Of a stretch of 64,000 nt of DNA, positions 22,741-35,204 are shown piece after piece. Each line of letters opens with the position of its first letter. Positions within the stretch are counted from its first letter, which is position 1. The translations under genes were made by a program, and so were the position numbers. The notes under the pieces were generated by a model. It searched no databases, had not been told where the DNA came from, and worked only from the letters and a program-made list of their open reading frames with translations. This DNA is from Gonatopus flavifemur. Its lineage: Eukaryota > Arthropoda > Insecta > Hymenoptera > Dryinidae. The stretch covers positions 38,290,001-38,354,000 of the forward strand of contig JAFFJZ010000004.1 of assembly GCA_018340375.1 (NCBI GenBank), written 5' to 3'.

Positions 22741-23522
22741 TTTGCTCGAATTAACATTCTCATTAGTCTTCTTAGTTCTTATATTTTAGAGATTCGGAGT
22801 TAGTGAGTCGAAGACACCCAATGATATCATACGAGGACTCCTTTTTTACGTACATAATATAAAATTGGTATTGCTTAGAATGCTGAAAAGTATGATTTCC
22901 AAGATATGTTTGTCAACGTATATTAAAATTTCAATTTCTTTCGGTGAGACCATAACACAGAAAGATTCAAAACTTTGAACTTTTATCATCTATAAAAAAA
23001 AACAAATAGTTCTTACCTGCAATTAAATATACTTGACATTTTTGTTTTTCATCATCGTGTACGACTGTATATATCTTCTTGGATCTTTAGAAGTCATTTT
23101 CTTTAGAATACGATGTAGGATCGAACTTTTTTATATATTTAGTCTGTGCGATTACGAACTTTTTATTTTTTAACAGATAAATATATCCCAAAGACATGTT
23201 GGAGTTTGCACAAGTTTTTGAGGTTATAAGCGTGTAAAACTCGAAATGGTTGAAATGATCGTTTCAACAAAATACACCTTTTGGATGAAATTAGAACCCT
23301 CAGGAATAATAATATCCACATAAATACTGTCGGAATGAATTACAACATCTGCTCTACGCAGTAATGCGACGAAACAGCAAACAAGTTATTGTCTGAGCTT
23401 GATTCTCTCTTATGACGCTCCAGCAACGAGTGTTTCACCGCGTTGAAGGTTGTAATAATGGCTCCCCTACACTTCCTGTCACAAATTCTGGTCAACCCGA
23501 AATTTGACGACTGATTGGTCAA
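22741..23522. other. Intergenic, expected site of the missing Transib 5' part
   Basis: An intact Transib would have its N-terminal coding region and left terminus here. I see neither a recognisable N-terminal protein sequence nor a CAC-type left terminus, so the 5' portion appears truncated or too diverged. Confidence 0.4.
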
Positions 23523-24831
23523 GTGGATGTGGTCAAAAGCTTACCATGTGACAGAACATATGAGTTTGATTTGATAACTAAATGGGGATGTGACGGAACC
23601 TCGGGCCGAAGCACATTTAAGCAAATGTTTCAAAATGATGATGGAACAAAAACCGATGCTAACATGTTTGTGACGTCCTTGGTGCCAGTACAACTAGTTT
23701 CATTTAATAAAGACGATAATGAAAATTTTGTTTTGTGGAAAAACCCCAGACCATCCTCTCCACGATTTTGCAGACCGTTGAGAATTGAATTTTTACATGA
23801 AACTGTTGAAACAACAAAAAACAGAGTTGACGATATAAAAAATCAGCAAGAGAATTTGAAAAATTTCGAAACTATGATCGATGGCAGAGAAATTAACGTT
23901 CCTTTCAAACTATCATTGACCATGATAGATGGGAAAGTTTGCAACTCTTTGACTGATACATCATCAGCTCAACGTTGTTACATTTGTTACTGTACCTCAA
24001 AGGATTTCAATAACATCGATACCATATTACAAAAAAAAAATTGTTGAACAAAATTTGCAATTTGGGATCTCTTCGTTGCATGCTTGAATCCGTTTTTTTG
24101 AATGCCTCTTACATATTTCTTATAAATTAGAGACAAAAACTTGGCAAGGTCGTAAAGAGAAGAAGATGCAAATCAACTCACGGGAACAAAATATTCAAAA
24201 AAGTTTCTGCACTCAACTAGGACTTTTAGTAAATGTACCGAAACAAGGGTATGGCACCTCTAATGACGGGAACACAGCTCGTCGTTTCTTCCAAAATGCT
24301 AAAGTTGCTGCGTCTATCACGGGGGTTGACGAAGATTTGATTCAGAGATTCCATGCACTTCTTCAAGTACTTTCATGTGGTTTTGAAGTTATCATAGATG
24401 AATTTGAAAAATACGCTGTGGAAACAGCCCGAAAATTCGTTTCCTCATACCCCTGGTATTATATGCCAACTACCGTGCATAAAGTACTTATTCACGGGTC
24501 GAAAATTATTGAATCGTCATTGCTGCCAATTGGACAGATGTCTGAAGACGCGCAGGAATCTTCCAACAAATTGATAAAGAAATTCCGACAAGATTTTTCC
24601 CGAAAATGCGACAGGACCAGAACGATGGAAGATGTTTTTTCAAGGCTTTTGGTAACATCTGATCCTGTCATTTCGAGTATCCGTAAGTTACCTGCGGAAA
24701 AAATGAGAACACTGTCATCTCAGGCGAAGGCATTGGTGAAAGCGCCATTGGAGGAAATAAACAAGGATTTTCCTGCCACAATATCGTGTTTAAACGTTAG
24801 TGACACCGGCTCCGAGAGCGAAGATGATTAA
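23523..24831 (+). pseudogene. Transib transposase (RAG1-core relative), 5'-truncated and broken
   Basis: The first open part (23523-24047) holds LITKWGCDGTSG with the first catalytic Asp (residue 24 of this frame), MFVTSLVPVQLVS, LWKNPRPSSPRFCRPL and LTMIDGKVCNSLTDTSSAQRCYIC with the second Asp (residue 136). The second part (24166-24831) holds YGTSNDGNTARRFF, ITGVDEDLIQRFHALLQVLS, YPWYYMPTTVHKVLIHGSKI and SEDAQESSNKLIKKFRQDF with the catalytic Glu (residue 131). The acidic tail ends GSESEDD. This order and these residues match Transib transposases, the family from which the RAG1 core derives. Breaks: a one-base frame change in a 10-A run at 24031-24040, and a TGA at ~24083-24085 where the aligned position is Trp. 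With both ignored the reading is continuous between the two parts. Confidence 0.9.
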
Positions 24832-25019
24832 TTGTTCTATTCCAAGTGCGTTATAAGGAAAACATTATATTCTTCAGAAATCAATAAATTTTCAATTACA
24901 TATCATGTTCACTTTTTTCTCAGTGACCTTGAAATCCCTAACGGTACCCCCTCTGCATGTCCACGACGCGTCTCTGTGGATGCGAGGTGGATAAAAGGGA
25001 GAGGCAATTTAACATTGAG

Positions 25020-25440
25020 GAAATTCGACAACGAATTCGTAATCAGGAACAAAAAAAACTACTCGGTACCGAGTTTGAAAGAAATTCGATGAATTTTCAG
25101 ATTTTTTTCCGCCATATTGGATCCGCCATTTCGAATTTTGAAAATTTGACAACGGATTCCTAATCAGCAGCCCCAAAAACTGCTGAATACCGAGTTTGAG
25201 AAAAATTTGATGAATTTTCGGGTTTTCGTCCGTCATATTGGGTCCGACATCTTGAATCTTGAAATTTTGACATCGGATTCGTAATCAGCAACTCCAAAAA
25301 CTGCTGGATAACAAGTTTGAAAAAAATTTGATGAATTTGCAGATTTTCGTCCGCCATATTGGGTCCGCCATCTTGAATTTTGGAAATTTACCAACGGATT
25401 TATAATCAGCGACCCCAAAAACCCCCGAGTAGAGAGTTTC
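25020..25440. repeat. 121-bp tandem subterminal repeats of the Transib element
   Basis: Four units start at about 25022, 25143, 25264 and 25385, a constant spacing of 121. Each runs from a GACAACGGATTCGTAATCAG-like block through CCCCAAAAACTGCTG, a GAGTTTGA-AAAAATTTGATGAATTT block and CCGCCATATTGG. The last unit passes into the terminal segment of the element. Such arrays near transposon ends can act as transposase binding sites; that role is inferred. Confidence 0.85.
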
Positions 25441-25493
25441 GAGCTCATTTGATGACTCTTAATAGTTTTGGCCAACTTTTTGGCATTTTGGAC

Positions 25494-25500
25494 CACTGTG
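25494..25500 (-). other. Right terminus of the Transib element, RSS-heptamer-like
   Basis: Read on the minus strand the end is CACAGTG followed by GTCCAAAATGCC. CACAGTG is the consensus heptamer of vertebrate V(D)J recombination signals, and Transib termini are known to begin with CAC and resemble it. The sequence just outside is ATACG, the candidate 5-bp target duplication, but the left end is not found to confirm it. Confidence 0.65.
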
Positions 25501-25996
25501 ATACGTTACGAAGAGATCAGTTCAAATTCGTACAAACGTTAGTCATTTGCCAATGCATTACTTACATGATGTTGTTCTGAAGATATTTGTTTCTAACACG
25601 GGTTTACCGTTTGTCTCAAATAGCAAGCTTGAAGGAAATGTGAAAAATATCAGGAAAAATGTTGCGAAGAAAATACAAGAAATATCTAAGGCCTGGAAAT
25701 TCAGATAAAATTCTTCGTGCAACATTATATCGTAGGAAAATTGAATTACAAAATCAGGTAAGTTGGAAATTATTTCACATCTATTTTCTGATTTTGTATT
25801 GAAGAGAAAAACAAAATGGTTGTTCATCCATTTTGGGAATTTGAATAAAAATCATACCTTTGGGAACTAGTTGCTTCGATAAATACAATTCAACGAATCC
25901 ATTATTTTACTGTCAAGCAGAATTAATTTTAAATATCAAATTTTGCAAGTGAAGTGTGTTACTAGAGAAAGAAAAAAAGATGCATTATCCCCACGG
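25501..25996. other. Intergenic, no gene seen
   Basis: No recognisable coding region or repeat; AT-rich unique-looking sequence between the Transib end and the next palindrome. Confidence 0.45.
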
Positions 25997-26344
25997 AGAG
26001 AAGGATCGTACTGAAATAGCCCCTCAGACTTGAGGAAGAAATGAATAGATAACCGTCGATGTAAACGAAGCCGATCTTCAAGAATGAACCACTCTCTTAA
26101 CTCGTCGGACTGTGCGGATCTCAGAGCGTCAACGTAAAATGACCCTATGCTCGGAACAGCTTGCTCTCCCGTTGTATAGGTATACCTCCGAGCGTAGGGT
26201 CATTTTACGCTGACTCTCTGAGATGCGCACAGTCCGACGACTTAAGAGAGTGACTCATTCTTGAAGATCCGCTGCGTTTACATCGACGGTTATCTATTCA
26301 TTTCTTTCTTAAGTCTGAGGGGCTATTTCAGTACGATCCTTCTC
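25997..26344. repeat. 348-bp palindrome
   Basis: GAGAAGGATCGTACTGAAAT is answered by ATTTCAGTACGATCCTTCTC. The ~155-bp arms remain nearly identical through CCCCTCAGACTTGAGGAA, TAACCGTCGATGTAAACG, GTCGGACTGTGCG and GTAAAATGACCCTA, around a short centre near 26170. The low divergence suggests a fairly recent foldback MITE. I see no certain target duplication. Confidence 0.8.
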
Positions 26345-26350
26345 TTTTCA

Positions 26351-26795
26351 GTATTCTCCGTCAGAAACTCTCACATTCAATGAATCATTTTTTTTTCTCA
26401 ACCGGTATACAACGTGATGATTTTCTTTCAGCTGATACCATCGAAAACGCTCAATAATTTTTTTTCTCGAAATTTGGATTGATTCGTTCAGATATTGGAT
26501 CCGTAACAGCGTATAAGAACAGACTTATTGTTTAACATATAAACCCTGTCAAAGCCCACGAACATTTCAAACCGTATTCTCCGTCAGAAACTCTCACATT
26601 CAATAAATCATTTAATTTTCTCAACCGGTATACAACGTGATGATTTTCTTTCAGCTGATACCAACGAAATCGTTCAATATTATTTTTTCTCGGAATTCGG
26701 ATTGATTCGTTCAGATATTGGATCTGTAACAGCGTATAAGAGCAGACTTGTCGTTCAACATGTGAATCCTATCAGTTTCAATTAAATTTCCGAAC
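26351..26795. repeat. Tandem duplication, 223-bp period
   Basis: GTATTCTCCGTCAGAAACTC begins at 26351 and again at 26574. Both copies continue through CAACCGGTATACAACGTGAT, CTTTCAGCTGATACCA, GATTGATTCGTTCAGATATT and AACAGCGTATAAGA. They differ at scattered sites. It immediately follows the palindrome. Confidence 0.85.
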
Positions 26796-27689
26796 AGCTT
26801 CTCCAACCACATACAGTCTCATGCTATGAATCAACTTATTGTTCAGAATACGTTTTACAACTATCAACATTTCAGACAGTCATTTCATTCTCAGTCCAAT
26901 CATTCTTCAATATATCACGATTGCTGCAAGGAACTGACATTTTTCAAGCTTGTGCATTCTGCTTGTTTCTGACAATCACAAATGCTGTCAGAAACTGCTT
27001 CTTTTTCAATCTGCACTCATTTCCCTTGGCAGCTGTACTCGCAGAAACACTCAGATACTCACTGATACTGTTCGAAATCTTGAGCGTCTCCAACAGCAGT
27101 TTTCAGCAGGGCAAGAAAGGATTAGAGCGAAGGACTATGTCGCCAATTCGAAAGTACAATGCTTTCAATAATGATGATTCAGAATGCTTAAAAACTCATA
27201 AACAATCATGATTAATAATGAACAGTGATTTTTTATAAGTTAAAATGAACATTTCCTTTTCAGCAAAATTCGAACGAGCACGCTAACTTGATGACTTCTC
27301 TATTTATTAAATTATAATCTCTTTCCCTAATATCAACAGCCAACAATACTAAGAAACGAACTTGACGAAACATACAGTTAACAATGTTAGTTCATACCAA
27401 TTTGCACTACAATTTCAACAAACTGATAACGCAAACTCTGAATTTTCACTCAACGAAATTTGAAAGCTTCACTTCGAAACGCAATCACATTATTACTCAT
27501 TTATCTGACATTGAATTCAACAAATAACTATACATATGAATTTCTTCTGAAGTCATGAATTAAAATATTATTCAACTCATAAATAATTGGGAAATTTCCA
27601 AAGAATAACATTAAACAAATGATATTTCAAACCATTTCAAAAGACACAATTCTGCCAATCATTCGTATATTTTTCACAAATGATATATG
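26796..27689. other. Intergenic, no gene seen
   Basis: Open stretches of up to 96 codons at 26921-27211 overlap in two frames and show no recognisable motif; not accepted as genes. Confidence 0.4.
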
Positions 27690-28350
27690 AAATCATATGA
27701 AGACTATAAAATTCCTAAATAATAATTCTATAAACTTTTACAGAATTCCATATACAGTTTCATAAAAACTCTATATAAATTTCATATAAAATCGAAAAAA
27801 TTCTATAGAATTCCCATATAAATTCAATATTAGTTTTCTATAAACTCTTTTAAACCTGAACAAGTTCAATGTAATTTCACGTACAAATTCTATATAAATT
27901 CTACATAAATAACGTGGGAATTCGATGAAAATTCTATAAATTTTCCATAAAATTCTATATAAACTCTACAAAAATTCTATGAAAATTCTACGAGAGTTGT
28001 GTGAAAATTCGACACGAATTGTATGAAAACTTTCTAAAATTCTATGGAAACTCTACAAAAAATTCTATAAAAATCCCATAAAAATCCTATGAGAATTCTA
28101 TAAACATTCTATAAATTTTCTATAAGTTTTCTATTCAAACTCCACGAAAACTCTGTAAAAGTTCTATGAAAATTCGACATGAATTTTATAAGGGCTTCAT
28201 AAGAATTCTATGTAAATTCTATGAAACTTCATGTTAAGACTCCACATAAACTCTATATAAATCCTATAGAGATTCTATAAAAAAACTAAATAAATTCTGA
28301 AGAAGTTTTATGGAAACTTTATATGAATTCTATATAATTTTTCAAAAAAA
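27690..28350. repeat. Degenerate AT-rich short tandem repeats
   Basis: The stretch is dominated by variants of AATTCTATAAAAATTCTATG and AAACTCTATATAAATTC at irregular ~15-20-bp spacing. It reads as an old minisatellite with no strand-specific coding signal. Confidence 0.75.
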
Positions 28351-29250
28351 TAACTTACCTTTCATCAAACATCAAAGAATGAGAAATGAAACCTTTTAAA
28401 TTATAAAGAAAACCCCACGATAACTTTTCACATTATAAGGAAAATTTACCATAATTACCGTAATTATTAATTCTAAACTCTTGTGACTCCAAGAAATTGA
28501 AAGAATTAAGGAATTACAACTCAAGTTGCAGATCAAACTCCCCAATGGAGTAATAAGCATGGAAACAAATGAATAAGCACACTCCAAATATTAATTTCAA
28601 CATGAACAAATAGGAAAGACGTTGGAAAATGATGATAACATTAGAATCATTATAGAATTTTATAAAGAAATAGTAATTCAAATAGACCCCTTTCCCCAAT
28701 GAGAAATGAAACGTTAAATATAGAAAAACCTCCTTAGAAACAATTTTTTTTTCTTGTAAATAATTATTGGGAAAATGAGAAAGATAAATAATAAGAAAAT
28801 AAGTAAAAGAAATTACTCATACACTGTTCACACGATAAAACAAATAGGAATTTCCACAAGCAACGTCGATCAATATAACGATCGATAAAGTTCAAAATCG
28901 GTTTGAATAAAAGAAATCCACTAAATTCCCAAACTTCAGTCCACAAACTTATTCTACACGTTGAAAAACGCACGTAAATCCCATTTGTATTATTGTTGAA
29001 CATAGTAAACCCCCTAAACACCTAAGAAAAACTCATAAAATTGGACTCATGGTAGCTCCATGAAAAATCGGTCATCGCGAAACGAGACTCGAGTATCGAT
29101 TGGGCAAGTTCGCGACTTCTCCGACAGACCGAGCGCGGAAAACCCGTAGAATCCACGGCGATGAAGACCGTTTAAAATTGAAATCCGTGAGCCTGATTGG
29201 TACGCTTCTATTTTTCCTACCCAAATTCCTCTAACCAATCACCTTCTTTC
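28351..29250. other. Intergenic, no gene seen
   Basis: Short open frames on the minus strand (28396-29238) carry no recognisable motif. Around 29060-29200 base composition becomes less AT-rich. Confidence 0.4.
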
Positions 29251-29266
29251 TAAAAGATTCCTCTCC

Positions 29267-29274
29267 TATAAATA
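29267..29274 (+). promoter_or_regulatory. Possible TATA box, with an AATAAA 200 bp downstream
   Basis: TATAAATA is followed after ~200 bp by AATAAA (29471-29476) with no long open frame between. TATA box, short transcribed stretch and poly(A) signal in this spacing is what a solo LTR or short non-coding unit would show. I could not define LTR ends or a second copy, so this is a weak call. Confidence 0.2.
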
Positions 29275-29479
29275 TCGCGAATTCCTACACTTTTTCACTC
29301 ACAAATCAAAGGTTTTTTTATATTTTATTTTTCCTTCTACAGACACACAAACATTATAAACACACAAACAACAGTTTTACACACTTTAAATGAGACGAGT
29401 AATAGTTTGAAAATAGGAACTAGGAATCGTTGTAATAATAATATTAAGACTCTTGTAAACAATTATGATAAATAAAAAT

Positions 29480-30059
29480 CTTTCAAAAGTCAAACTTTAC
29501 CACTCACTCACTCGTGCTCTAAACAGCAATCTACTTCACTACCGAAATTCTTTAAGCAGCATCGGAATGTTTCAAACACCTACAAACTAACACACTAATA
29601 GTCCTTTTCAGGACTTTGTTACATCAACTACAAAGAATTTGTAAATTCTACAACGTGTATCCAACTTCATCTATAAAGAATTTGGATTTTCTTCAACGTG
29701 CATCCAGCTTCATTGGCGTTCAGCTTTTATCATCAATCCTGTGATTTCTTCGGAAATCACAGCAAGGTGGTACTGCGATCCTGTGTTTTTGCAACCAGGA
29801 TCGATAGCAGTTTTTCACATCAACACGGCCCAAGAACGAGCGAGTTGTTGCGGCACTCGAGGGGAACAAAAACACGAAAAGCAAGTGCTTTTAGCACGAT
29901 TTGGGTGGGTCAAGGAACTTTGTTTCCTTACTTGAACATTTTTCAAAATTTGTTTTTGAACAGATTCTTTCTTTCTTTTTCCCTCTAATTCCGATATATT
30001 CTCCCCATAGTTCTTCTGAATTAGGGAGAATCGTGTGTAAACTTTTTTTTTCCTTTCCT
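29480..30059. other. Intergenic, no gene seen
   Basis: Near-duplicate phrases ACAAAGAATTTG...TTCTACAACGTG and ATAAAGAATTTGG...CTTCAACGTGCATCC occur at ~29630-29710. Open stretches at 29698-29988 have no recognised motif. Confidence 0.4.
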
Positions 30060-30480
30060 TATTCCTCTTCCTGAAACACTCTCTAATACTTTGGAAAATA
30101 CTTTGAAATACTCCCAAATACTCTTCGAATATTTCGAATACTTTCAAATATTTTCTTTCTGATTACTTATCAGATACTTTTAAATTCTTTTTTTCAAATA
30201 CTTTTCGAAGCCTTTTAAATACCTTCAAATACCTTTTGAATACTCCCGAAAATTCTTAAATACAATTGAATTATTTTCAAATACCTTCCAAATAGAATTC
30301 AAATACCTTGAATTCTTCCAAATATTATTTAAATACCTTTTAAATATTATCTAAGACTTTTCAAATACTTTCTAAAGACCTTCAGATATCTTTTAAATAC
30401 TTTCCAGATACCTTTTAAATACCTTTTTGAATACGTTTGAATACCTTTTTGGATACTTTTGAATACTCTTTGGGTTCTTT
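30060..30480. repeat. Degenerate AAATACTTT short tandem repeats
   Basis: Variants of CAAATACTTT, TTAAATACCTTT and GAATACTTT recur every ~12-20 bp throughout. No coding signal. Confidence 0.75.
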
Positions 30481-31194
30481 TACACTATCAAAACTCTTCC
30501 TTCAATCAAATAAAAAGGGGAAAGATTTTCAGTTTCAAACCAGATGAACCCTTGAGTTTCGTGGAAAAGTTGTTATTCACGATGCTACTATGAGTCCAAT
30601 GAATTATTTCCTATGATTTTGATGAAATTTCAATTGTCAATGTATTCTTGTTCTTTATAATGAATCAACTTGTTGAACATTAATTATTCCGAAACTAATA
30701 ATTAAAAACATCCTTCCCCGGTTCTTGTTTAGGGTTTCCCTAACTAAAGCGTGGTATTAAAGGGTCTGTCAGACTTTGATTTGGCAGGTCCTTCAACACT
30801 TCACCTGGTATAGGAAAACTTTTGATGAAGTTTTCACGTAACACCAGATAAAAATTTATCAAATACAAATGAATCTCTTCTTTAGTATAGGAAGTATGTT
30901 CCACGAACATTCGTCGGATGTTCCAGTTCTCTTGGAGTTTTGTGCATGTAATGATTTCATTTGATCCTTTTGCAATTGATAGATCAGAATGTGATCGAAA
31001 ATTAGATATATTCTTGTGGAATTCAATCTCTCTTCTTGGGTGAAATTTCTATCAACACTCCGAAAACGTGTTCATCTCAATTCCTCGCCGTTTTGAACGA
31101 CTGTTCTGCAAATTTCCTTAGATACTTTGATGAATCCGATATTTTTAATGCTTATTCACTTGGCTGACTCAGGAACCAATATAGGATCAACTTA
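30481..31194. other. Intergenic, no gene seen
   Basis: No recognisable gene or repeat in this stretch. Confidence 0.45.
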
Positions 31195-31417
31195 CACTGT
31201 CAGAAATATCTGGAAGTTTTTTTCAATAACGTACATGAAATCAGGTTCATATACATTCTGCATTAAATTTAATGTACAAAAACATGAAAAGACTATAGAT
31301 TATGCTCTAGTTTACATGAAATTTCACGTAAAATGTGCATGAAACTGAATTCATGTACGTAATTGAAAAAAACTTCCAGTAAAAACATTAAAATTAATGC
31401 AGAAATTTTTAACAGTG
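31195..31417. mobile_element. 223-bp palindromic MITE (CACTGT ends), TA target
   Basis: CACTGTCAGAAAT at the left end and ATTTTTAACAGTG at the right, with TA on each side. The body is self-complementary through GGAAGTTTTTTTCAAT and GTACATGAAATCAG/TGAATTCATGTAC. A related but longer element with the same ends is at 59290-60127. Confidence 0.75.
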
Positions 31418-33048
31418 TAGTTCCAGCTAGATTAGCCTGATCCCAAATGTACTAACTCAAATTTGACTCATTTAAAGTGAACCAATATGAGAATTATTTT
31501 GAAAAATCAACATGATGCACATTTTGCTTATGCCAGGATCAATTGAAGAACGTTATCGAAGAAATATCAACAAATATAAGTGTATTGTCAATGCAAACAG
31601 CCTGACAAACTGATGACCGAATCGTGGAATCTGCTTAATTGCAAAATTTGAAGAAAGATACCTTTCAAAATCATCATAAATTGAAGAAAAAGCTCGAGAT
31701 CCCAGACAAAATGCATGTGGGACGGAATTGTGACACGATTTGATAAAAATATCAAAACTCTAGATAAATCGTACAGAAGTTCTGTTCTACTGAAATTTCC
31801 ATGATTCATATTCCACTATCTGATGCCATACCAAGCATGCTCTGCCCCAGGTTGATACTAGGTTTTGGTAGAACCATGCAGGGTAGTACCGACCTCTACG
31901 TATACTCATATTGGGTAGTACCAGCCTAGGTACGACCAACCTGATCCCATATAGGTCGATCCTAGGCAGAATGGTCTTACCTGACATGATTCGAACATGT
32001 ACCCAAATTCCTACTAGTCCTATCCAGCCTGGTCGAACCTAGCTAAAACCCAGCTGGGTTCCTTAAACAGCATGATTACGAATCCGTTGTGGATAAAAAT
32101 GAAACACCTTTATCATGAAATCCTTATTGGCCACGCCAAGTGTTTCGCATCGACATGAATTGCAAAACTGTTCAGAAATGACCAACACGTTTGGTTCAAA
32201 ATAAGTCAGAGTTCTTCCTAGTAGGTATGCCAAATGATTGAATCTAATTTTTCTTCTCCTCCACTTTATATTCATTTTTAATACAATGATGTTTTTCAAA
32301 GATCATAAATTACTTTGAATATAATTGAAAAAAATTGAAGTTACAGTATACAAGAAATCGTTTACATACGAGGCAGCACATATTCCAGATCTTTTTTTTT
32401 CAGATGGGGCATATCCTATCGTGTTGCATCGGAATTTTGAATGTAATGAAGATTCTGTTGAGAATAGGTTATTAGATTTGTTTTTGTAGATATTGATCGC
32501 ATTTTCATGTACTAGGCGTTATTTTTTCACTTTTTCAAAGGTTTTTCTTATTGGGATTTCACTTCTTTTCCTGAATATGCCTTCAATTGGAAACAAATGA
32601 AAAGTAAATACTCTTGTCCAATTCAGTGGAACCATAGCAATGAAGAAAATGTCCTCAAATTATTTCTGTGATATGAAAAACCACTTGGGCTCTCATCATT
32701 CATCTCATCATTCTCTCATCTCTCAGCAATTGATCATTGGAATTAAAAATGAAAAAAAGAAGGAAAGGAAAGTGAATTTCCTTCAATAAGTATACATGTA
32801 AAGAATTCTGGAAACTGAATATTGGTTGACCGATGAGTTGACGCTGAAAGCAGCTCAGAGCGCTCAGGGCAGCTCATAATTTTGAACAATTCATTGTCTA
32901 CCTTTCCATCCTCATGTTCTAAATCCTGGATTGATCGGTTCAAGCCAATCGGTGAGGAGATCCAAAAGTATGAACATATTCCATTGTGAATTCCTTCAGA
33001 AATGGACTTTTCCCTTTATGGACTTTAGAAGTGGAATTATGAAGCATA
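31418..33048. other. Intergenic with a short minisatellite
   Basis: Between ~31830 and 32060 GGGTAGTACC, CCTAGGTACGACC, GGTCGATCCTAGG and GGTCGAACCTAG motifs recur irregularly. No gene is recognised elsewhere in the stretch. Confidence 0.4.
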
Positions 33049-33269
33049 CCCAGATAGCACAAATGATCATTCATATTCAATATGACTCCAATGAATTTGA
33101 AATGAATACATATCGAATCTTCAAAAAATCATTCTCGAACTTGCAATATAAATTCTTCCTGAACACTAAGGTGTTGATAAAAAATTCCATTTGAATTGAA
33201 AGTATTTATAATGAATTCTTCTTCCACTCTCAAATTGGAGCTGTTTGTTGAAACTCTGGCGCTATCTGG
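33049..33269. mobile_element. Foldback MITE with CCCAGATAGCAC ends
   Basis: CCCAGATAGCAC at the left end pairs imperfectly with TGGCGCTATCTGG at the right. The termini resemble those of the other CCCA-type foldbacks in the window. Non-coding. Confidence 0.5.
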
Positions 33270-34542
33270 AATGGAGGGGGAATAGAAATATAATTCAGCT
33301 TGAAGAATAACAAGAGTGATCAAACTTTCCAAGAGATCATTTCAAAATCCATCGCATTTTCAGTCCCTTCAGTCCGACAAAGCTGCCCTGATAAAACTGA
33401 CCGTTGGCAGCGGACAGAATCTCTATCCGAATCTAACGGAGTCAATATATGTTTTTGAGAAACACGCATCAATCCCGTTAGGTCCCGCTAAAGGTTCTGT
33501 TTGTTTCTAATGACAGGGTGGTGACAGAAATCCCCTCAAAAAATTCCCTGAGAATTCCCTGATTTCCCGGTATAATCTTTGTAAATTTCCCTGAGATTTG
33601 CAAATTTATTTATTTTGATGAAAAACAACCTACACAGCACAAAATATTTTATATATCTATAAAATATGTATACTCTATTACTTACACGTATATTATATGT
33701 ATAAAATATTTGAATATAAGAACATATAGTATAGATATGCATGAGATATATACTGCTGTTTAGAAATCTATGAACCCTTTATAAAAGATATTGATATCGT
33801 GCAATCAGCATGCCATCAAGCACATGCAGAAAATAAAAACATTATCATTCAGTAGATAAATTCTTTTTTATTCAATAACATCTTTTGCATTCATTCATAT
33901 TTATTAACATTCATCAATATTTATTTTCAAATATAACAAATCAAATTTTCATACAACCTATGTATCTAAAATCACAGGAATCTTTATATTATATAAGAAA
34001 ATGGAATAAATCACATTTTATTCCTTTCTCATCTCTGTAGCTTAAATCAAATCAGTTTATAATTTATATTGACTCTGGATGAATAAAAAAAAACTAAAAT
34101 AATAAAGTGAGATTTTCAAGATTAGGTCTTCAACATACGAGTCTCGTCATCTATTGCATCTGCTTCATTTTGAGCATTCTGAAGGATCATTTCAATATGA
34201 AATCATAATGGAAGTAAAATGGCTCAAACAAATCTATAAAAATCGTTATGTGAAAACTATGTATGATGATTATGAATAAAAAAACCATATTCCGTTATGA
34301 AAATCTTGTTTTCGCTTGAATTTCTATTTTAAAAATTCGAAATTATTATTTTGAACATGAAATAGGAGGGGGCCCTCAACAGCAGGGGGCCCCAAGCACT
34401 TGCTTGTAAAGCTTTTGCATAAAGACGGCACTGGATGGACTGAATAATTGAGGCGCCATTTACTTGTGGGAAGAATGATCATTTTTCAGCGGTGAATTGC
34501 CTCAACATATTTTCAACAAAATTTACGCTATTTATTGACATA

Positions 34543-34782
34543 CACAGAGGAAAAAAATCATTGTGGCAAAAAAATATTGCATCCAATGGTGTCCAAAGAA
34601 TATTTCTTTGAACCAACTGAATATTATTCAAATGAATGAAATGGTTTCTGATCGCATGAAGTGATTTCTTCAAGTCGAGACCCATTGCATTCATTTGAAT
34701 AATATTTAATTGGTTCAAAGAAATATTCTTTAGACACCATTGGATGCAATATTTTTTTGCCACAATGATTTTTCCCTCTGTG
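34543..34782. mobile_element. 240-bp palindromic MITE (CACAGAGG ends), TA target
   Basis: TA, CACAGAGGAAAAAAATCATT ... a complementary end in CCCTCTGTG, TA. Arms of ~105 bp are nearly identical (GCATCCAATGGTGTC, AAAGAATATTTCTTTGAACC, TTATTCAAATGAATG). Confidence 0.85.
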
Positions 34783-34979
34783 TAATTATCAAATTAATCA
34801 TGTGGCATAGACATATTTCATACTCCTGAAGAGTATCCCATAGGCCCTACAGTTACTAGATCTCTCTACTCAAAATACTCGAAGATAATTGAATCAAATT
34901 GAAAAAATCAACCAGCCAGGCCTTTAAAAGGCCGTATCAAAAGAAGCTCTATCTTCAGTATTTTGGGTACACGGAAAAA

Positions 34980-35202
34980 ATTATGTAGTAAATATTGATA
35001 TATTTATATTACAGCCGTGGGATATGCCTTTATAGTGGCGGAAAAAACCATGAGTATGCGACCGATTACCACAACTCTTATTGAGTTCAACATACGGAGT
35101 AATAAGAAAATGCAGAATTATAGTTTCTATCGTCATAATTAGGTATAATCCCACGGGTACGATACTTTGTCTAGTAATCTTTAATATCAAATTTTCTCTG
35201 TG
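34980..35202. mobile_element. 223-bp MITE (CACGGAAAA / TTTTCTCTGTG ends), TA target
   Basis: TA, CACGGAAAAAATT at the left and AATTTTCTCTGTG, TA at the right. Interior complementarity includes CCGTGGGAT with ATCCCACGG and AACTCTTATTGAGTT. It shares terminal style with 34543-34782 and 52592-53072. Confidence 0.7.
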
Positions 35203-35204
35203 TA

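Noticed and set aside
26921..27211. 96-codon frame with a hydrophobic start
   Set aside because: Two overlapping frames of similar length and no recognisable domain; probably chance.
29267..29476. Solo LTR
   Set aside because: TATA box and AATAAA are at suitable spacing, but I found no TG...CA boundaries, target duplication or second copy; kept only as a weak promoter note.
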